Below, piece by piece: positions 36,770-50,300 of a DNA stretch of 64,000 bases. Both the position numbers and the translations under genes were made by a program. The notes under the pieces were generated by a model. It did not search any database. It was not told the origin of the DNA and saw only the letters and a list, made by a program, of their open reading frames with translations. This DNA comes from Pegea sp. RAD2-039 (lineage: Eukaryota; Chordata; Thaliacea; Salpida; Salpidae): the NCBI GenBank assembly GCA_034620365.1, contig JAQGEQ010000071.1:3472001-3536000 (forward strand), given 5' to 3'. Positions within the stretch are counted from its first letter, which is position 1. Every line of letters starts with the position of its first letter.

Positions 36770-39700
36770 ACTTAAATTTACTGGGAATCCAGTTTACAAA
36801 ATATTTTTCATGAAATGTTTCAGAATTAAATTAAAATACCGATTTCAACATTTTTTATAAATAATTTCATTATATAACTAGATTATCTAAGTTTTACATA
36901 GTTTTAAATTTTTCATGATTTGTAAATAAAATTTAATTTGTTAATTTCTTGCTTGTCACCAATTCTAATAGAACTCCTATCAAGTTTCCAGATTCAACTA
37001 AATATATAATTTTGGTGTAATTGTAATTATTCAATATATATATTCATTATAAGATTGTAAATATTTTATATCAAAGAAAAAACAGCTAAAATACAAACTT
37101 CTTAGTTTGATAATTACACTTTTTTTAATTTTTATATATCGCATTCTTTTTAGTGTTACTGCTAGCTTTTTAAAGGACTATTTTCATAGAAATATCAACC
37201 TTTTAATTATAATGATTTATTTTTTCATTCTTTAAAACTGTCTTCAACTAAATCTTAAATAATTATTGTGTTTTAGCATTTGTTTTAATGATTGATGACA
37301 ATTTTATCCAAAAATAGCTCTTTAGTTTAAGCCTGATAATGTAACAATGTTTTCTATTTTTATCATATATTTTTCTACTATAAAGTATAATGGTAATCTT
37401 GATTAACAATTTTTTGCAAAATAATTGTAAGTAAAAAGAAAAGAAAATTTCTTTATCTCCTTATACATATGAAGAGTTTTTTAAAAAGCTTTATTTAATT
37501 TTGATAAACCTTTTACAGTTATAACATCTAAGTTTTGAAATGAAACTTATTTATGAAAGTACATTAAATTTTCCTCAAGTCAACTTCAATAAGTTTGATT
37601 AAAAATTTTTGAAAAAAAATCAGTTAATAAAAGTTTAATTTGTAATATTTTTACTATTCTATCAGTAAAATATCTTAAGATCATATTTTTGTAAAAAATT
37701 TGAAATAATACTTTTAATATTGAAAGTAAACATTTAATAACAAAACAGAAAATTAAATAAGTTCAAAAAGAAATATAACCAGCTATGTGCGTTAGACCTT
37801 GAATTATAATTTGAAAATAATTAAGTTGTAATTTTTTTTATAAAAGTAATAACAAAAATAATTAAAATTTTGAAAAAGTTTGCAAGATAAAATAAGTAAA
37901 CTATACAATTTTTGAGGTAAATTTAAATAACTAGAAATCATAAAATGCAATTCAAACTTTTTATAAGAAAGTGTGCATACCAGTAGTTAGAAAAATATTA
38001 AAAAGATTATATTTAGTACTTGAAGACCTCATCGCTGTTTTATAGACAAATAAGCAACAAGGTAAAAGTTTTCTTCAAATTTTATTAGTAACATGTAATG
38101 CCTATTTTTATTCAACAAGTAATAAGCCAATAATATTTTAAGCTTGCAGAAATTTTAAAAGCTTGAATCAAATATAATTGTTATTTCAAAAATCTATTAA
38201 AATATTTTGTAACATTTGAATTTTCATTAAAGCTAAAATAATTCTTCAAAAAAGTTTTTTCTAAATACTTGGACAAACCATTTTCTGATATTTTAAACAA
38301 CAGACAAGAGCTTCCTAAAATTTCAAGTCTTTCGTGCTAAAAACAAAGAAAAATTAAATTCAAAAATTATTAAATATTATAAAAGTATTTTAAATTTTTT
38401 GCAGACTTATCAAATTTCAACATAACCAAAATTGTTGTGGTGTAAATGTTTTTTAAAAATTTATTCTTCTAAATTTCTGGCAAATCTGTCAGACAACATG
38501 TTTAAATGTTACAAATTTTAATTCATTTTTTGAATTGATCTTCATTAAAAAGCATATGCCTTTATTATTTGCTCAATAAATAACAAATGTTCTATTCTGG
38601 TTAATTTCTAAGTCTCCAATTTCTTTGAAAATAAATTTTCATATACAGATTCTTTTTTATGTTGTAACTAAATAAGTAAAGAACAAAATTCAAAAGATTT
38701 TACGGTAATCTTAAAGCATTTTATGATTTAATTACTGAGTTTACTTATCAAATTACGCTTTTTGAACGATTTCTTAGCTTTACTAGCTATAAAGATTAAA
38801 TCTAAACAATTTTAAACTGATGACCATATAAGGTATTACATATGACGACTTTGGTAATTAGATATTTAATAGTAATATTGTAATTATTAACAATTATTTC
38901 ATGATTATTAGGTAAACCTTAAATTTGCACAATGTTTGAACTCATTGAAGCGTGACTTTAATCGGTTTCACGCTTTCTCCCAACCTATTTTTGAAAGTTT
39001 GCAGACAGGTAAAAAGCAATTTGAGGTTAGTTAAAAAAGTAAAATAACAATTGACTAATTGTTGTTTTCTCATTTTGATAAGTTTTATGATTTTTCTCTA
39101 AAATAATCTCTAGTTCTGGTAAAAGCGGTTTTACTATAAAAAATGTTTTTCAAGTATTTTGTGTTTTGAACTCAAACTTAAATTGATTATAAATACTTCT
39201 ATATGAAAAATTTACTATATAAACCAAATGAACGATTATTTCAACATCATCTCTAATGATAACGTTATGATAAACAAAGTTTAAATATTTTAAATTTATT
39301 TAAACTAGTTATTAAATTACCAGATGTTATTTCAAACTATATCTATCAGAGATATTAGCTATGATTTACATTTATTATTTTTCCAATTCGTTAAATAATA
39401 ATTTTGAAGCTTAAACTAAAGTTTTATAGATGAATCAATATTTGTTATTCTTGTATTTAAAATCATATTCTATTTCTGCAAACTCATAAACAGTTTGGTA
39501 ATCTTAAAAGCAAATAACTTAATCTCTTAGGATTTTTTTGAGAAACCTCTGCTGATTAGGATTAAAAGTTTCTTGGAAATATATGTAAATAAGTCTACTA
39601 ATTGATGATGCACTTAAACAATGTCGAATAAATATTACAATTTCTGGAATTTATACAAATTTCGTTGTCATCTTTATTTGTAATTAATATAAATTTTTCA

Positions 39701-41160
39701 TTTCTACTTTCATTTTCTAAGTAATAAATGATTTCACTTTTATCTGTTTTCGGTGAATTTTAAGAATTCTCCAAAATTTGTGGATTTTTAAGTTTCAGTT
39801 TTTCAATCTTATGGTTATAATACGAAAATAAATAAAGATTAATCTTTAAGTTCTTATGATACTTGTTATGTTATCTTCAAGAGCAATTTTTAATTTGATG
39901 TTTTGTTTCGTTAGTATATTACATGAAAGACATTTTCACATTTATTTGATATTAATATATTCAACGTTTTGTTAGTAATTTACAAAGACGTTATTATTTA
40001 TGATAAATCTTTCAACAATTCACCAGTTGATATTTTTACAAAGTATTTTTACAAACAGAAATTCTGTAATTAAACCAAAACTTTAAGTTTGTTTAAAAAT
40101 TCTAACCATAGTGAATACAAGAAGGAAATATTTGAGATCTTGTAAATTATGTTGTACCCCATAATATCAAAAATTTAAACTACTTTTAAACATAAGAAAA
40201 TATTCTTACCACAAATTGTTATGTGATTGGCTCAGTTGATATCAACTTCTGAAAAAATATTACAAACTTTTTTAAGCATTATATTAGTCATTAGAAAATT
40301 AGTGATGAAATATTTAAGTGATAACATGATTAGGCTTTGATTTATTTCATATTTCGTAGGCTAAAAACAGACAAGTTGTTCTAGCTCCTCTATTATACAG
40401 GAAGTACTAATGGTTATCGAGTTTATCTTTGAATTTTGTTTTTTATTGTTTAGATACGTGGCAAAGTCTGTAACGTACTCAAATCAGACATTGTCAATTA
40501 AAAACCTTTTTAATAATTGGAAATACATCCGCGAAAGGTCTTATCAGCATTAAAATTAAAAATAAAACACTTTTGAAAGCATTTTCTACTGCCAGCTGTT
40601 GATTTTTATGCGAGGTAAAGACGACTTGTACCTTGGACCACTTATAAGAACAAATGTAACTTCCAGATGACATCTTTCGTCACTATTGCTATGAATTGGT
40701 TGGAGGTATATGATGGATAAAATACTATCTTCAAACCTACTAAATATTTAAATAAATAATAAAAAAAATCTCATATTTTTATTCATTTTAATAACTCATA
40801 AGCAACAACAATAAAATTTTAATAACAATTTTAAACAATATGTAAAATTTGAAAGAGATAAAACGAAAGGGATAGTACTGAAACTACGTCACTGATGACG
40901 TAACCACTTCGTCATGAAATTATTTAGAACTCATTTTGCTGGTGGTGACGTTGACGGCAAAAAGTAATCCAAGCATGCAAAAGATAGAAACGGAAATATA
41001 TTTTTAGATTGAATTAAATTAAGAACAAAAAAAGATAATTTGAGATTGAAAAGAAAAGGAAGAAAAATTTCTCACAAACAATTTTTTCAAGAAAAAATCA
41101 TCCAAAAATTTAACTTTCAAATTTTGAAAAAAAAAATCGAGTTGCTATTTCCAGCGATTA
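36770..41160. other. Long non-coding spacer downstream of the CCN gene
   Basis: About 4.4 kb of AT-rich DNA without an open frame over 60 codons on either strand. The 3' UTR of the CCN gene should occupy part of its right end (a minus-strand AATAAA lies at 40778-40783). No RNA gene or repeat was recognised. Confidence 0.45.
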
Positions 41161-41169
41161 TGACGTCAC

Positions 41170-43273
41170 TCATTGAGTTGCTATGTCATCACCCATAATT
41201 CGTCCCACACGTAAAGGCGAAGCGCCTTGACATGGTCCGGGTACACACTGGCACTTTTTGATCCACATCATGTTTTTAGTGAAAGTAAAAGGATTTGAAC
41301 TTGGGGTTCTAGGCGGACATCTGAACCCAATTGACAGAGTCTTAGTGACTTTCGGTCGGCAGCACATTCCTGGACACGAACGACAGTATCGAGGACGGTA
41401 CATTCGGGTGCTAGAACAACCACTGATCTCAATACGGTCACGATTTTTAGGTCTCCATGTCTTTTGACATGATTCGAAAGAACGTTTCTGTAATCAGAGA
41501 ATCATGACGTCAACACCTGCCCAGTTGCTTAGCACCAAAAACTGACCTTTTGACGACGATGACGCTTTGTTTTGAGACACGGGCGGATAATACAAGATCG
41601 GATCTCTTTTCTCATCTTGCAATCTTCATTATCACTATTTATTCGATGACTTGTCCCAACACCACAAGTAGATGAACATGGTGACCAGTTGGTCACTTGG
41701 GCCATACACCTTTCACGTTGGATCACGGTTGGACTGTGGTCCTTGGTTTTGGCTGAAAAAACACGTGTGGTTAGTAACGTCATTTCGAGTGACGTCATCA
41801 TCACAAACCAAGGATGTCATCATTGACGTAAAGATTTGAAGCAAAGACATCTTCATCATCAGTACACACCCATTTTTTGCAACAGTCTCCAACTCTCTTT
41901 AAAAATCTATAAAAAATGAAGTTTTTGTTACAAAATGACGCTTGTCAGAAGGGACCACAAGTGTTGACTGACCGTGGCTTGGTACAACCGTCCATGGTAA
42001 GAGGTTTTTCTTTTTCTTGAGGACAAGTATTGATGCAAGTTATTGAGTGATCATTACAAGTACACAGCTGGTCGCATTTTGGGCGAAAAGTTTCTCCATG
42101 ACGATAAATATTGTTGTTGATGAAACAATTTCTTCGTACCACAGCTAAAAAACGCCATAATTGTCACTTGTAGAGTAAGTTTAATGCAGTAGCTACAAAC
42201 CTTTACAAGTGGTTGTGCGGAAATCGCAATATAAATCTCTTGTTGTATCACAGACTTGTTGTCGGTTGCAAGCTTCCCCAAGTTGACCAGGACATACCTG
42301 ACAACAATTGCATCCATCTTGAACTGCTCTGATACCTCCTCTGCATCGAAGATTTAAATAGCTGCATTCGCATCGCCTTGGACAAGATGTAGGCTGCAAA
42401 AGAAGTCGAAAAATGAGTCGTTGTCATGACAATTCACTCGAATGTTGATTCGCTTGACCGATATTTCCTTATATGGAAATGATATTTGATAAATATTTTT
42501 GGTCGTAATTTAAGATATAATTAGAATATATTTATTTGATAATATTTGATATTTTCATCACAACTATATCACTTATTAAAATCTTTAGATAAATATTTGA
42601 GTGAATGAAGCGATAAAATCAGAAGTAGAAAAATATCAGCTTCAAATATTTGATTTCGAATGAAAAGAATTCTGGAAATGTTTTCTATCCATTAAAAATT
42701 CACCAAAAGTTATTTTAAAAGTTAAATCTATAATGAAAATAGCAAAACAGAAGAAAAGGGTTTCGTTTTTGTGAAATTATCGCTTTAAACTAGACAAAAG
42801 ATATCAGCTCTAATCGAACAAAACGTCGGACACATTTAAACCAGCTGAACCAACAAGCGAGAAATTTTACAAAAACGTCTCTTGTTGATGTCAATCAAAA
42901 CCCTAAATCTGGGCGTTGAAGCTTTCATTTGTTTCAATCATTTGCAGCATTTCATCATATAAATGAAACAAGTTCTTTGTTAGTAATCTTTAAGTACTAA
43001 AAATATTAGAATTCAGCCAAAACGCGATCGAGCAACAAACAACCAGATGACGTCATCATGTCATCAATAGTATCATTGTCATGAAGAAAAATTTTGAATT
43101 TTTTAATTTATTCAAAATTTACTTACATCTGAAGGATCAGTTTTAGGAGTGTCGATTTCCAATACTTTCCATGAAGTGTCACTGGACCATAAGTCAATAA
43201 GATAAGACTGGTTGTAGGCAGAGCTGTATGATAGTGAGACCATCAGAAGGGTCATCATCAAAATTCGAGACAT
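41170..43273 (-). CDS. CCN-family matricellular protein (CYR61/CTGF/NOV type)
   Basis: Six exons (43273-43127, 42393-42201, 42144-41973, 41894-41809, 41752-41547, 41487-41170) give 373 residues. Order: signal peptide (MSRILMMTLLMVSLSYSSAY); a 29-residue linker; IGFBP domain (50-113, with GCNCCQVCPGQLGEAC); von Willebrand C domain (about 115-181, ending GDCCKKWVC); thrombospondin type 1 repeat (about 215-259, NWSPCSSTCGVG); C-terminal cystine knot (about 275-355, GCSSTRMYRPRYC and GMCC). This is the full four-module CCN layout and close to the usual length. Known: secreted proteins that bind integrins, heparan sulphate and growth factors. Exons follow the modules except that VWC is split. The start is the Met beginning the hydrophobic signal; an upstream in-frame TTG is ignored. 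Exon 4 needs an unusual AAAGAG acceptor to stay in frame. It is not assignable to one vertebrate paralogue. Confidence 0.94.
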
Positions 43274-43322
43274 TTTTAAAATATCAATTTTCAAATTGTT
43301 TTTTAATTTTATCTTCTACTAA

Positions 43323-43335
43323 AACTGAAAAAAAA
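43323..43335 (-). promoter_or_regulatory. 3' splice-site-like sequence upstream of the CCN ATG
   Basis: Minus-strand ATTTTTTTTCAG ends about 51 bases before the start codon. It is a strong acceptor by composition, implying a 5' UTR intron or spliced-leader addition. Confidence 0.45.
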
Positions 43336-43339
43336 TTAA

Positions 43340-44310
43340 ATCTTTTAATGAAATTGAGAATAAATAATTTTTTTCTAAAAAAGATTTCAAAAAAAATTTA
43401 GGATTTATTAAAATTCACACCTCGTGTAGGAACTGCCTTAAACTAAATAGATTACGTCACGATCTCACTATACACTTTCGCTTCACTTTCATATAAATTA
43501 AATCGATAAAAACTGATTAGCAGTCGGTAGAAAATTGACTTGAACAAAAAAGAAAGAGGAAAAGCTCTTTGAAACAAGGAGGAAACCACAGTCTGAAAAG
43601 TTTCAATAATGACCTCAGGTTTTGTAGACGTTGTCGATGAAGCTATGAAGCTTATATGTTATCTACTTTAACTTTTATAAGTCCTTTTCGAAAACTCTTT
43701 TTTCTTGTTTTTTTTCGCTTTTTTAACTATTTTGTTTCTTTTTTATGCTTAAATAAGGACATTTTCTGCTCCGCATAGATAACCATCTGTGATTGGCTGA
43801 AACATTTCAGTTTTGATTTTTTCTGCTTTTTATCATTTTCAAGATTGAAGCTTGAATCGATTTTTGGTTAGACATTTTTAACTCGTTTTCTTTAAATTTA
43901 ACTCGTGACGTCATTCTCTCAAAAAGATTCTTCACAAACTCAACTGACTTATCACTTCTTATTAGTAGATTTTATAATACACAAAAGATGTTTACTTAGA
44001 AAACAGCTTACAAAAATATATCTCAAAGGAGGATTTTGTTAGCTTATTTCTGATGATTTGATTTCATCTTTTATGTTTTTAAGGACAACATTTGAAGCAG
44101 ATCATGTTTTGACAATTTTATCACCAAAAAAATAAGTTCTCCAGATGAGAAAAACAATTTTTAGATATTTCAACGAAAACTTTAATGTTTTCATCATGAT
44201 ACTTGACCGTATAAATGGAAAATATTATTAAGTTAAAAGTTCAAAACATTCTACACAAAATTAGGTTACTCCTTACACTTTAAATCTCTTTAATTCAGTT
44301 AAAAGTAAAT
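43340..44310. other. Probable upstream region of the CCN gene
   Basis: Contains TGACGTCA at 43906-43913, a perfect CRE/ATF-type palindrome, and several T-rich tracts. No ORF. Promoter elements cannot be fixed because the first transcribed base is unknown. Confidence 0.35.
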
Positions 44311-44353
44311 TATTTTTATTTATTTATTAGAATAAATGCGAAGAAGGGTGTTG
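44311..44353 (-). mobile_element. Short 3'-end fragment of the CR1/L2-like LINE
   Basis: About 40 bases (TATTTATTTATTAGAATAAA then GCGAAGAAGGGTG) match the extreme 3' end of the LINE copies with a few substitutions. This is a severely 5'-truncated insertion. Confidence 0.6.
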
Positions 44354-44359
44354 TTTTGA

Positions 44360-47300
44360 GTTTCGGATATCTACTATAATTTCAGAAAAATTTTCAAGTT
44401 AAAGAAATTTTATTACTAAAAATTTCTTTTCTTATTATCCGTGGTGAAAAGTATTCATCTTTTTCATCACTGATGTCCTAATATCTTCAGCTGCAATCAC
44501 ATTATTTTAGCCCTAAAATAAGATCAGAAGAAGATTTTATCATGAAAATTGGAAAAAATTTCCACTCAACATAACTACACCGTTTCTGCTGAAACAAAAC
44601 TTCTCATTTTCAAATGAACTCTCATGTCAAGCTACTTAAATATGTCAATCAAAGTTTTATAACCGATATATTAATTAGTGGTTTGGAAATCGTCCAAAAA
44701 TATTTAAAGTTCTTTCTCTTTGTTAAACATTAGATTTTATCTATTTTATAAAATTCTTTCAAGCACTTTTTAGACGAAATACATAATAAATGAATCGTAT
44801 CATAAAATAATAATTACAATCAACACAAATAGGTTTTCTACAGACAAAAACGTCATCATAAGACTAGACTTAGCTTTTTATTACTTCAGCAATTATTACA
44901 AAAGTTGATTTTATCGACTATTTGCTTCTAATTTTGGTGTAATTGTGCCCTCATTTGAAGTATTAATTTGATTTTAGTGAAACTTATTTTTAGCTTATTG
45001 CTAATATTATGTGGTTAACGTTTCATGAATTACAAATGGTCTGAAGTCCAAACTGCTTGAGTAAATTTCAAATATTTAGCCTCTAATTATAATTTTTAAA
45101 TTATCATACATCGACATTATTAACTTTCGTCTAGAGAATTCAAAATTTAAACTGGTTTCTTTCTACCATTGCGGAAGAAACATATAAAAATTTGAAATAA
45201 ACTGGTTATAAACCTTTTTATTACCTTAAAAATAAATTTTGAAAATAAATCAAGTTAGTTTTAAATACACCAAGCTAGATAAAATGTCTAAAATTTCAAT
45301 AGTAATAAAAGCAACAGATACAAAACATTTTTCATTTTATTGAGTTAGTTTAAGCAAAGATGAAATTTTGATGTTTCAACTTTTAAAGAGCTATAAAAAC
45401 AAAACTATTTTGTGTCATTTTAAAATATACATTTTCTATAACAATTGCTAGATAGCTGTAAAAGTGAGTAGTAAATACATATTATATAAGTTTATTATTT
45501 GAACATTTTTTCCCTTAAAATCATCTATTTATTTTTATGTCTAGACATTTTTAGAAACGACATTGTATCTAATTCCAATGATTTTGATTCATTTTTTAAT
45601 TTTAATGTTTAAAAAATTTAATCTCTTACAGCTTTAGATACAGAACACTAAAAAATGTTTCTAATATAAAATCAATATTGACAAGGGCAGTTTGAAAGCT
45701 TCCCAAAAGCAAGTCAATCTATATTATTTCTAAAAAAAGAACTATAAACGTTTACTGTAATCATTAAAGCAAGCATTCAAGTGTTTTTTGGTTGAATAAT
45801 TAAAGAAATGTTATTACATAAGAATGTATAAACAACTGTAATATAAGGCTATCAAATCTCAGGACACATTTTGATTGAAGTGTAATCAATACCTAATTAC
45901 TGATATCGTCATTGAAAATTCCCATAACATAAAAACGTTCTTTAGAGGATAGCTATGAATTTTATAATATACAAAAGTAAAATCCCTCAAAGCTATAGAA
46001 GTTTTTCAAAAATTACTTCAAGCAGAATCTACAATTAGTTCTTTTTAGAAAATAATTTCTTTAATTTGTAAAATTATAAACAAAGATCTTTCAAACTTCT
46101 TTTAGAATAGTAATTTTTGCTAATTTCTTTTAGTTAATTACAAGATTTTGGTAAAAACAATAACGCATTTAAGCTTAGAATTCAATAACAACTAAATATT
46201 GTGGCCAAGCCACATAAAGATTAAATGAATACTTAAAAATTGTTGAACCTGAAATACTTCTAACATTTTGTTTTCTCTTGTAATTCCATTTACAATTTTT
46301 TGAAGAAGAGAAAAACTACAAAATGCAGAACATATGACTCATCCAAAAATGTCTTGTTTCTTCCAAGGTTATTTTTTTACAAAAATGTTGAAGCAAATAT
46401 ATGTGTCTCTAACAAACTTCGTTTCAATTTTGAAAAATAAATAAAATTTTTTGAATGATTTAAATTGTTTATTAAGAACTTGACTTAAACTTCACTTTCT
46501 AATTTTAAGGACTTTAGATATTTATTCAGTTAAACCTTAAATGTACTGCAAAGATATTTAGTTTAAAAGCATAGTTGAAAATAATAATTGAATGATGAAT
46601 CACTGAATAAAAATTAACATTTTTAAATTGAATTTAGAAATGACCGCAGTTTTACTGGCTTCCATTTCAGTTTTACAATTATTTGAAAGTATTTTAAACC
46701 ATTTTTCTTGAAAAAGAGAAAAAATGTTTCGTGGATTACTCTTTAAGCTAATTATCTAGAAAATGTTGAAATAAAATGATTAATAACATCTACAACTATC
46801 TATTTGATTATTTATTATTATCAAATGAATTTTATAAACGATATTAATGATAAAATGAATTAAAAGTTCTTATTTGCAAACCATTTAACAGTTGTTCATA
46901 AAAACGAATAATGCATGAATAAGTTACAAGATAGATATTTTCAAGTAAATTATCAAACTTTTAATATTAGCAGTGCTAAAAATGGAATAATGTAAAAATC
47001 CATATTTACATCTTTTTGCAATCAACAAAATCAATTATCTACAAAAATTTCTGAAATCGTTATTGTTCAATATTAGATTTAATTTTAATTATCTATTTTT
47101 TTTCATTATCATTTTTCTAGAGTTTTTTTTATTTGAACAAAAAGTTCAATTCAACTTTCCGATAAGTTCATTTATTTCTTTGTGTTTTTGGTAAAACAAA
47201 TGAAATAATTAAAAACTTGAAATTAAATTTTTACAATTTTCTATGATTCCATTAAAAATGGAATTTTAATTATAAAATAAAAAAAAATTAACTTAAAGAT

Positions 47301-50300
47301 TAAATTTATCATTAAATTTTTCATTTAAGTTTTCATTACCTTGAAACATGAATTTTTTTGAATATATTATAGAAAAGTTCATTTAAAGTTAACAACAACA
47401 TACCTAGTAGAAAGCTGTAGAAAAAACTGACATTTTAGAGGTGTTACGTAAGAAAGTAAAATAGATAATGAAACTGTAGACGAAAGATAACCTTTCATCT
47501 TAAAAAATGAAAACGCAAAGTAACCATAAAAATACGGAATTTTTTTTGATTTATTCTACAGTTTAAAAAGATGTAAACCAAATTAAACAATACATTCATC
47601 AAATCGAGATTTTGTTTTAAAATTAATTCTGTGTTACAAACAACTTTTTGGAACCTGTTTATTCAATGATATTATTTTCCAGAAATCTTTTATATAAGGT
47701 CTATACTGTTTAATGTGAGATAAAAATGAAATTTTTGTAAACAGAATAAACCAACTTTTTGATTTATAAATTGGAATTAAAATTTATCAATTTTGATCAA
47801 TTATTTTTTGTACATCTTTAACTAAATGTGTTACTTTTGTGTTTTTATCTAAATATTTTAGCGTTGTAAAATTTGGCAGTAACTTTGATAGAAGAAAGAA
47901 ACTTTTGTATTTTGACAGTAATTTCAAATCAAATGAGACATTTTTGTCAGCTATTTACTGAAAAGATATAGAAAAATATTAAACGCTTCACTTAACAGCC
48001 TTACAAGTAAAACCACTAAAAGTATGTTTTTAAATCATCACAAATAGCTTTCAAATCTTTGATTCAAATCTTGAAGCGGAAAGCATCCAGTGGCTTTCAA
48101 GACTTCCGGGGATTTATTTACAAAATGTTTTTCCGTTTAATTGTGAAATTTTTTACAAATCAAAAAGTTGTACATCCGTTTATATACTATTATTTTGATT
48201 GAATAATTGCAGAAATAGAAAAAGTTTTTCAAGAAGTTAGTTTTTAAATTATTCAAATTTTTATCAAAATTTTAGTTGAAAAAATTTGGTTAAAGAAAAC
48301 AAATTTAAAGATGTTTTCTCAAATCTTAATTCTTCAGAATATAAACAATGTTAACATAACCTTCAATTCGTAGAAACAGAAATCTTTTGCTTTTAAAATT
48401 AATCAGTTTATGAACAAAAACTAAAATTCGACATTTAAGTAGAAGACAAAGTAGACAAAAACAAAGAATAACAGTTTTCAAAAAGACTAATTTTGAAAAC
48501 AATGTTTTGTATTTAGATATTTATTTTAGTTTTTTAATATTTTGTTCTAAAAATATTTTGTAATTATAAAAAACAATAAAATATCATATTTATGTTTAAA
48601 ACTTTATTTCTTTTGTAGTTATATAAATAAAATTGAAACCGTTAAGACTTTTAAATGTATATGTTCTTTTTACAGTACCCGACAGTTTTTTGTAAATTAA
48701 CACTTAAATTTACTGAGAACTTAATGTTGAATGTAAAGTATTGTTTACATAAAAAAACACAATTGTGGTCAAGAGAAGATGATGTTAAATTGAAATCAAT
48801 AAATTTACAATATTAAGAACATTTTTTTACAAATTTGTTTCACATACAGGTGCTTAAAGAAAATTTTAGGTAAAGAACCTCAAAACTTAATGATCTTTTT
48901 TTTCTCAAATTATGGAACAAAAATGGAAAACAATTTCATATGTCATAAGTAACTGATTCATGAACTAATTATTTCTACACTTTTTTAATTTAACTTTTAT
49001 TTTGTAATTTTTGTAATGACCTTTTGTAATTTTAAATATTCTAAACATATTTTACAAACATAACTCAAATTTTAAAAATTTATTAAATTAACGTTAAGTA
49101 CAAGACATTAGGAAAATAACATTTTTATTAAATAATAAAAACTTTTAAAAAATCGATAAATAATTTTTTTATTTAATTTATACATTGTTTTAAAATAAAT
49201 TTTAAATAAGTTAATGACTTTTCTATTAATTTTTCATTTATTAACTTCAAATAATAAATAATCAACAGTAAAAAATTACTATATTAAATGTTGTAAAATA
49301 TAATCTTATAACAAATTATTAGTTTAAAAAATTTCATAAAATATCAAATTTTCTTTTATTATGTTTACTTTTCTGATTAAACAAAAATTAAAATAGATTA
49401 AACTAAAATGTTTCCAATCTTTAAATAAAAAACACTTTCAGAAAAGGCTTGTGTTGTTATTCATCTTTAGGAAATATATTTGAAATAAAATTATCTTCAT
49501 CACTTTTTTTATATTAATAGGATTTAGATGAATTGAAAATTCATTTAAGTTAATTAACAAATAATGAATTAAGAAATCTTAAAAAATTCAATTGATGTAA
49601 AACTGTTTTATATCAGTGAATATTAAAAATATGAAGGAATTAAAATTAATCAAAAAAGTCTACTTTTCGAAATACTTTATGCTGCTTTTAATTTTAAAAA
49701 CATTTTTTATTTCAAATATTTTACATGAAAAAGAGAAGATTTTGTTTTCATCTCAATTTTTTTCATATTTTATTATTTGAGTGCTTTCTTCATTTATAAA
49801 AATCGATTATTATTTGACAAAGGCTTATTTGATGTCAGTCAAACTTTTTAACTTGTTCAAAATACTTAAAAACACTTACAGCTTATTAAAGTAATTTAAA
49901 CAAATACTTCAAATTGAAATAACAAAGCAGTAAGCAATGAACTCGGATAATTAATTTCATCAATTTAGAACCTGCTAAAGGATAAAATACGCGCTTGTTG
50001 TCAATAAATGAAAAAGAAATTTTTGAGCATTTTTCAACTTAACTTTTTACAGGCTTAGACCATTTTTGTCAATTAAATGCAATTTTAATTAAGCTAACAA
50101 TTTAAAGTTATGAATCAATTACTTATTGACTTAAAAATATTTTTTAAGTCAATATTATTCACTTCTTTTTGAAGGTTGCAGAACGTAGAAAATGCAAATA
50201 TTATCGTTGAAAAATAGAACTTCCAAATAAGACAAAATGAAACATTTGTTTTATTTCATCTAATTTTCAGAAAAAAAAAGGTTTAGGGGTAGAAAAACGT

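Noticed and set aside
43271-43294. Upstream extension of the CCN protein by seven residues
   Set aside because: It would need a TTG start; the ATG at 43273 begins a good signal peptide.
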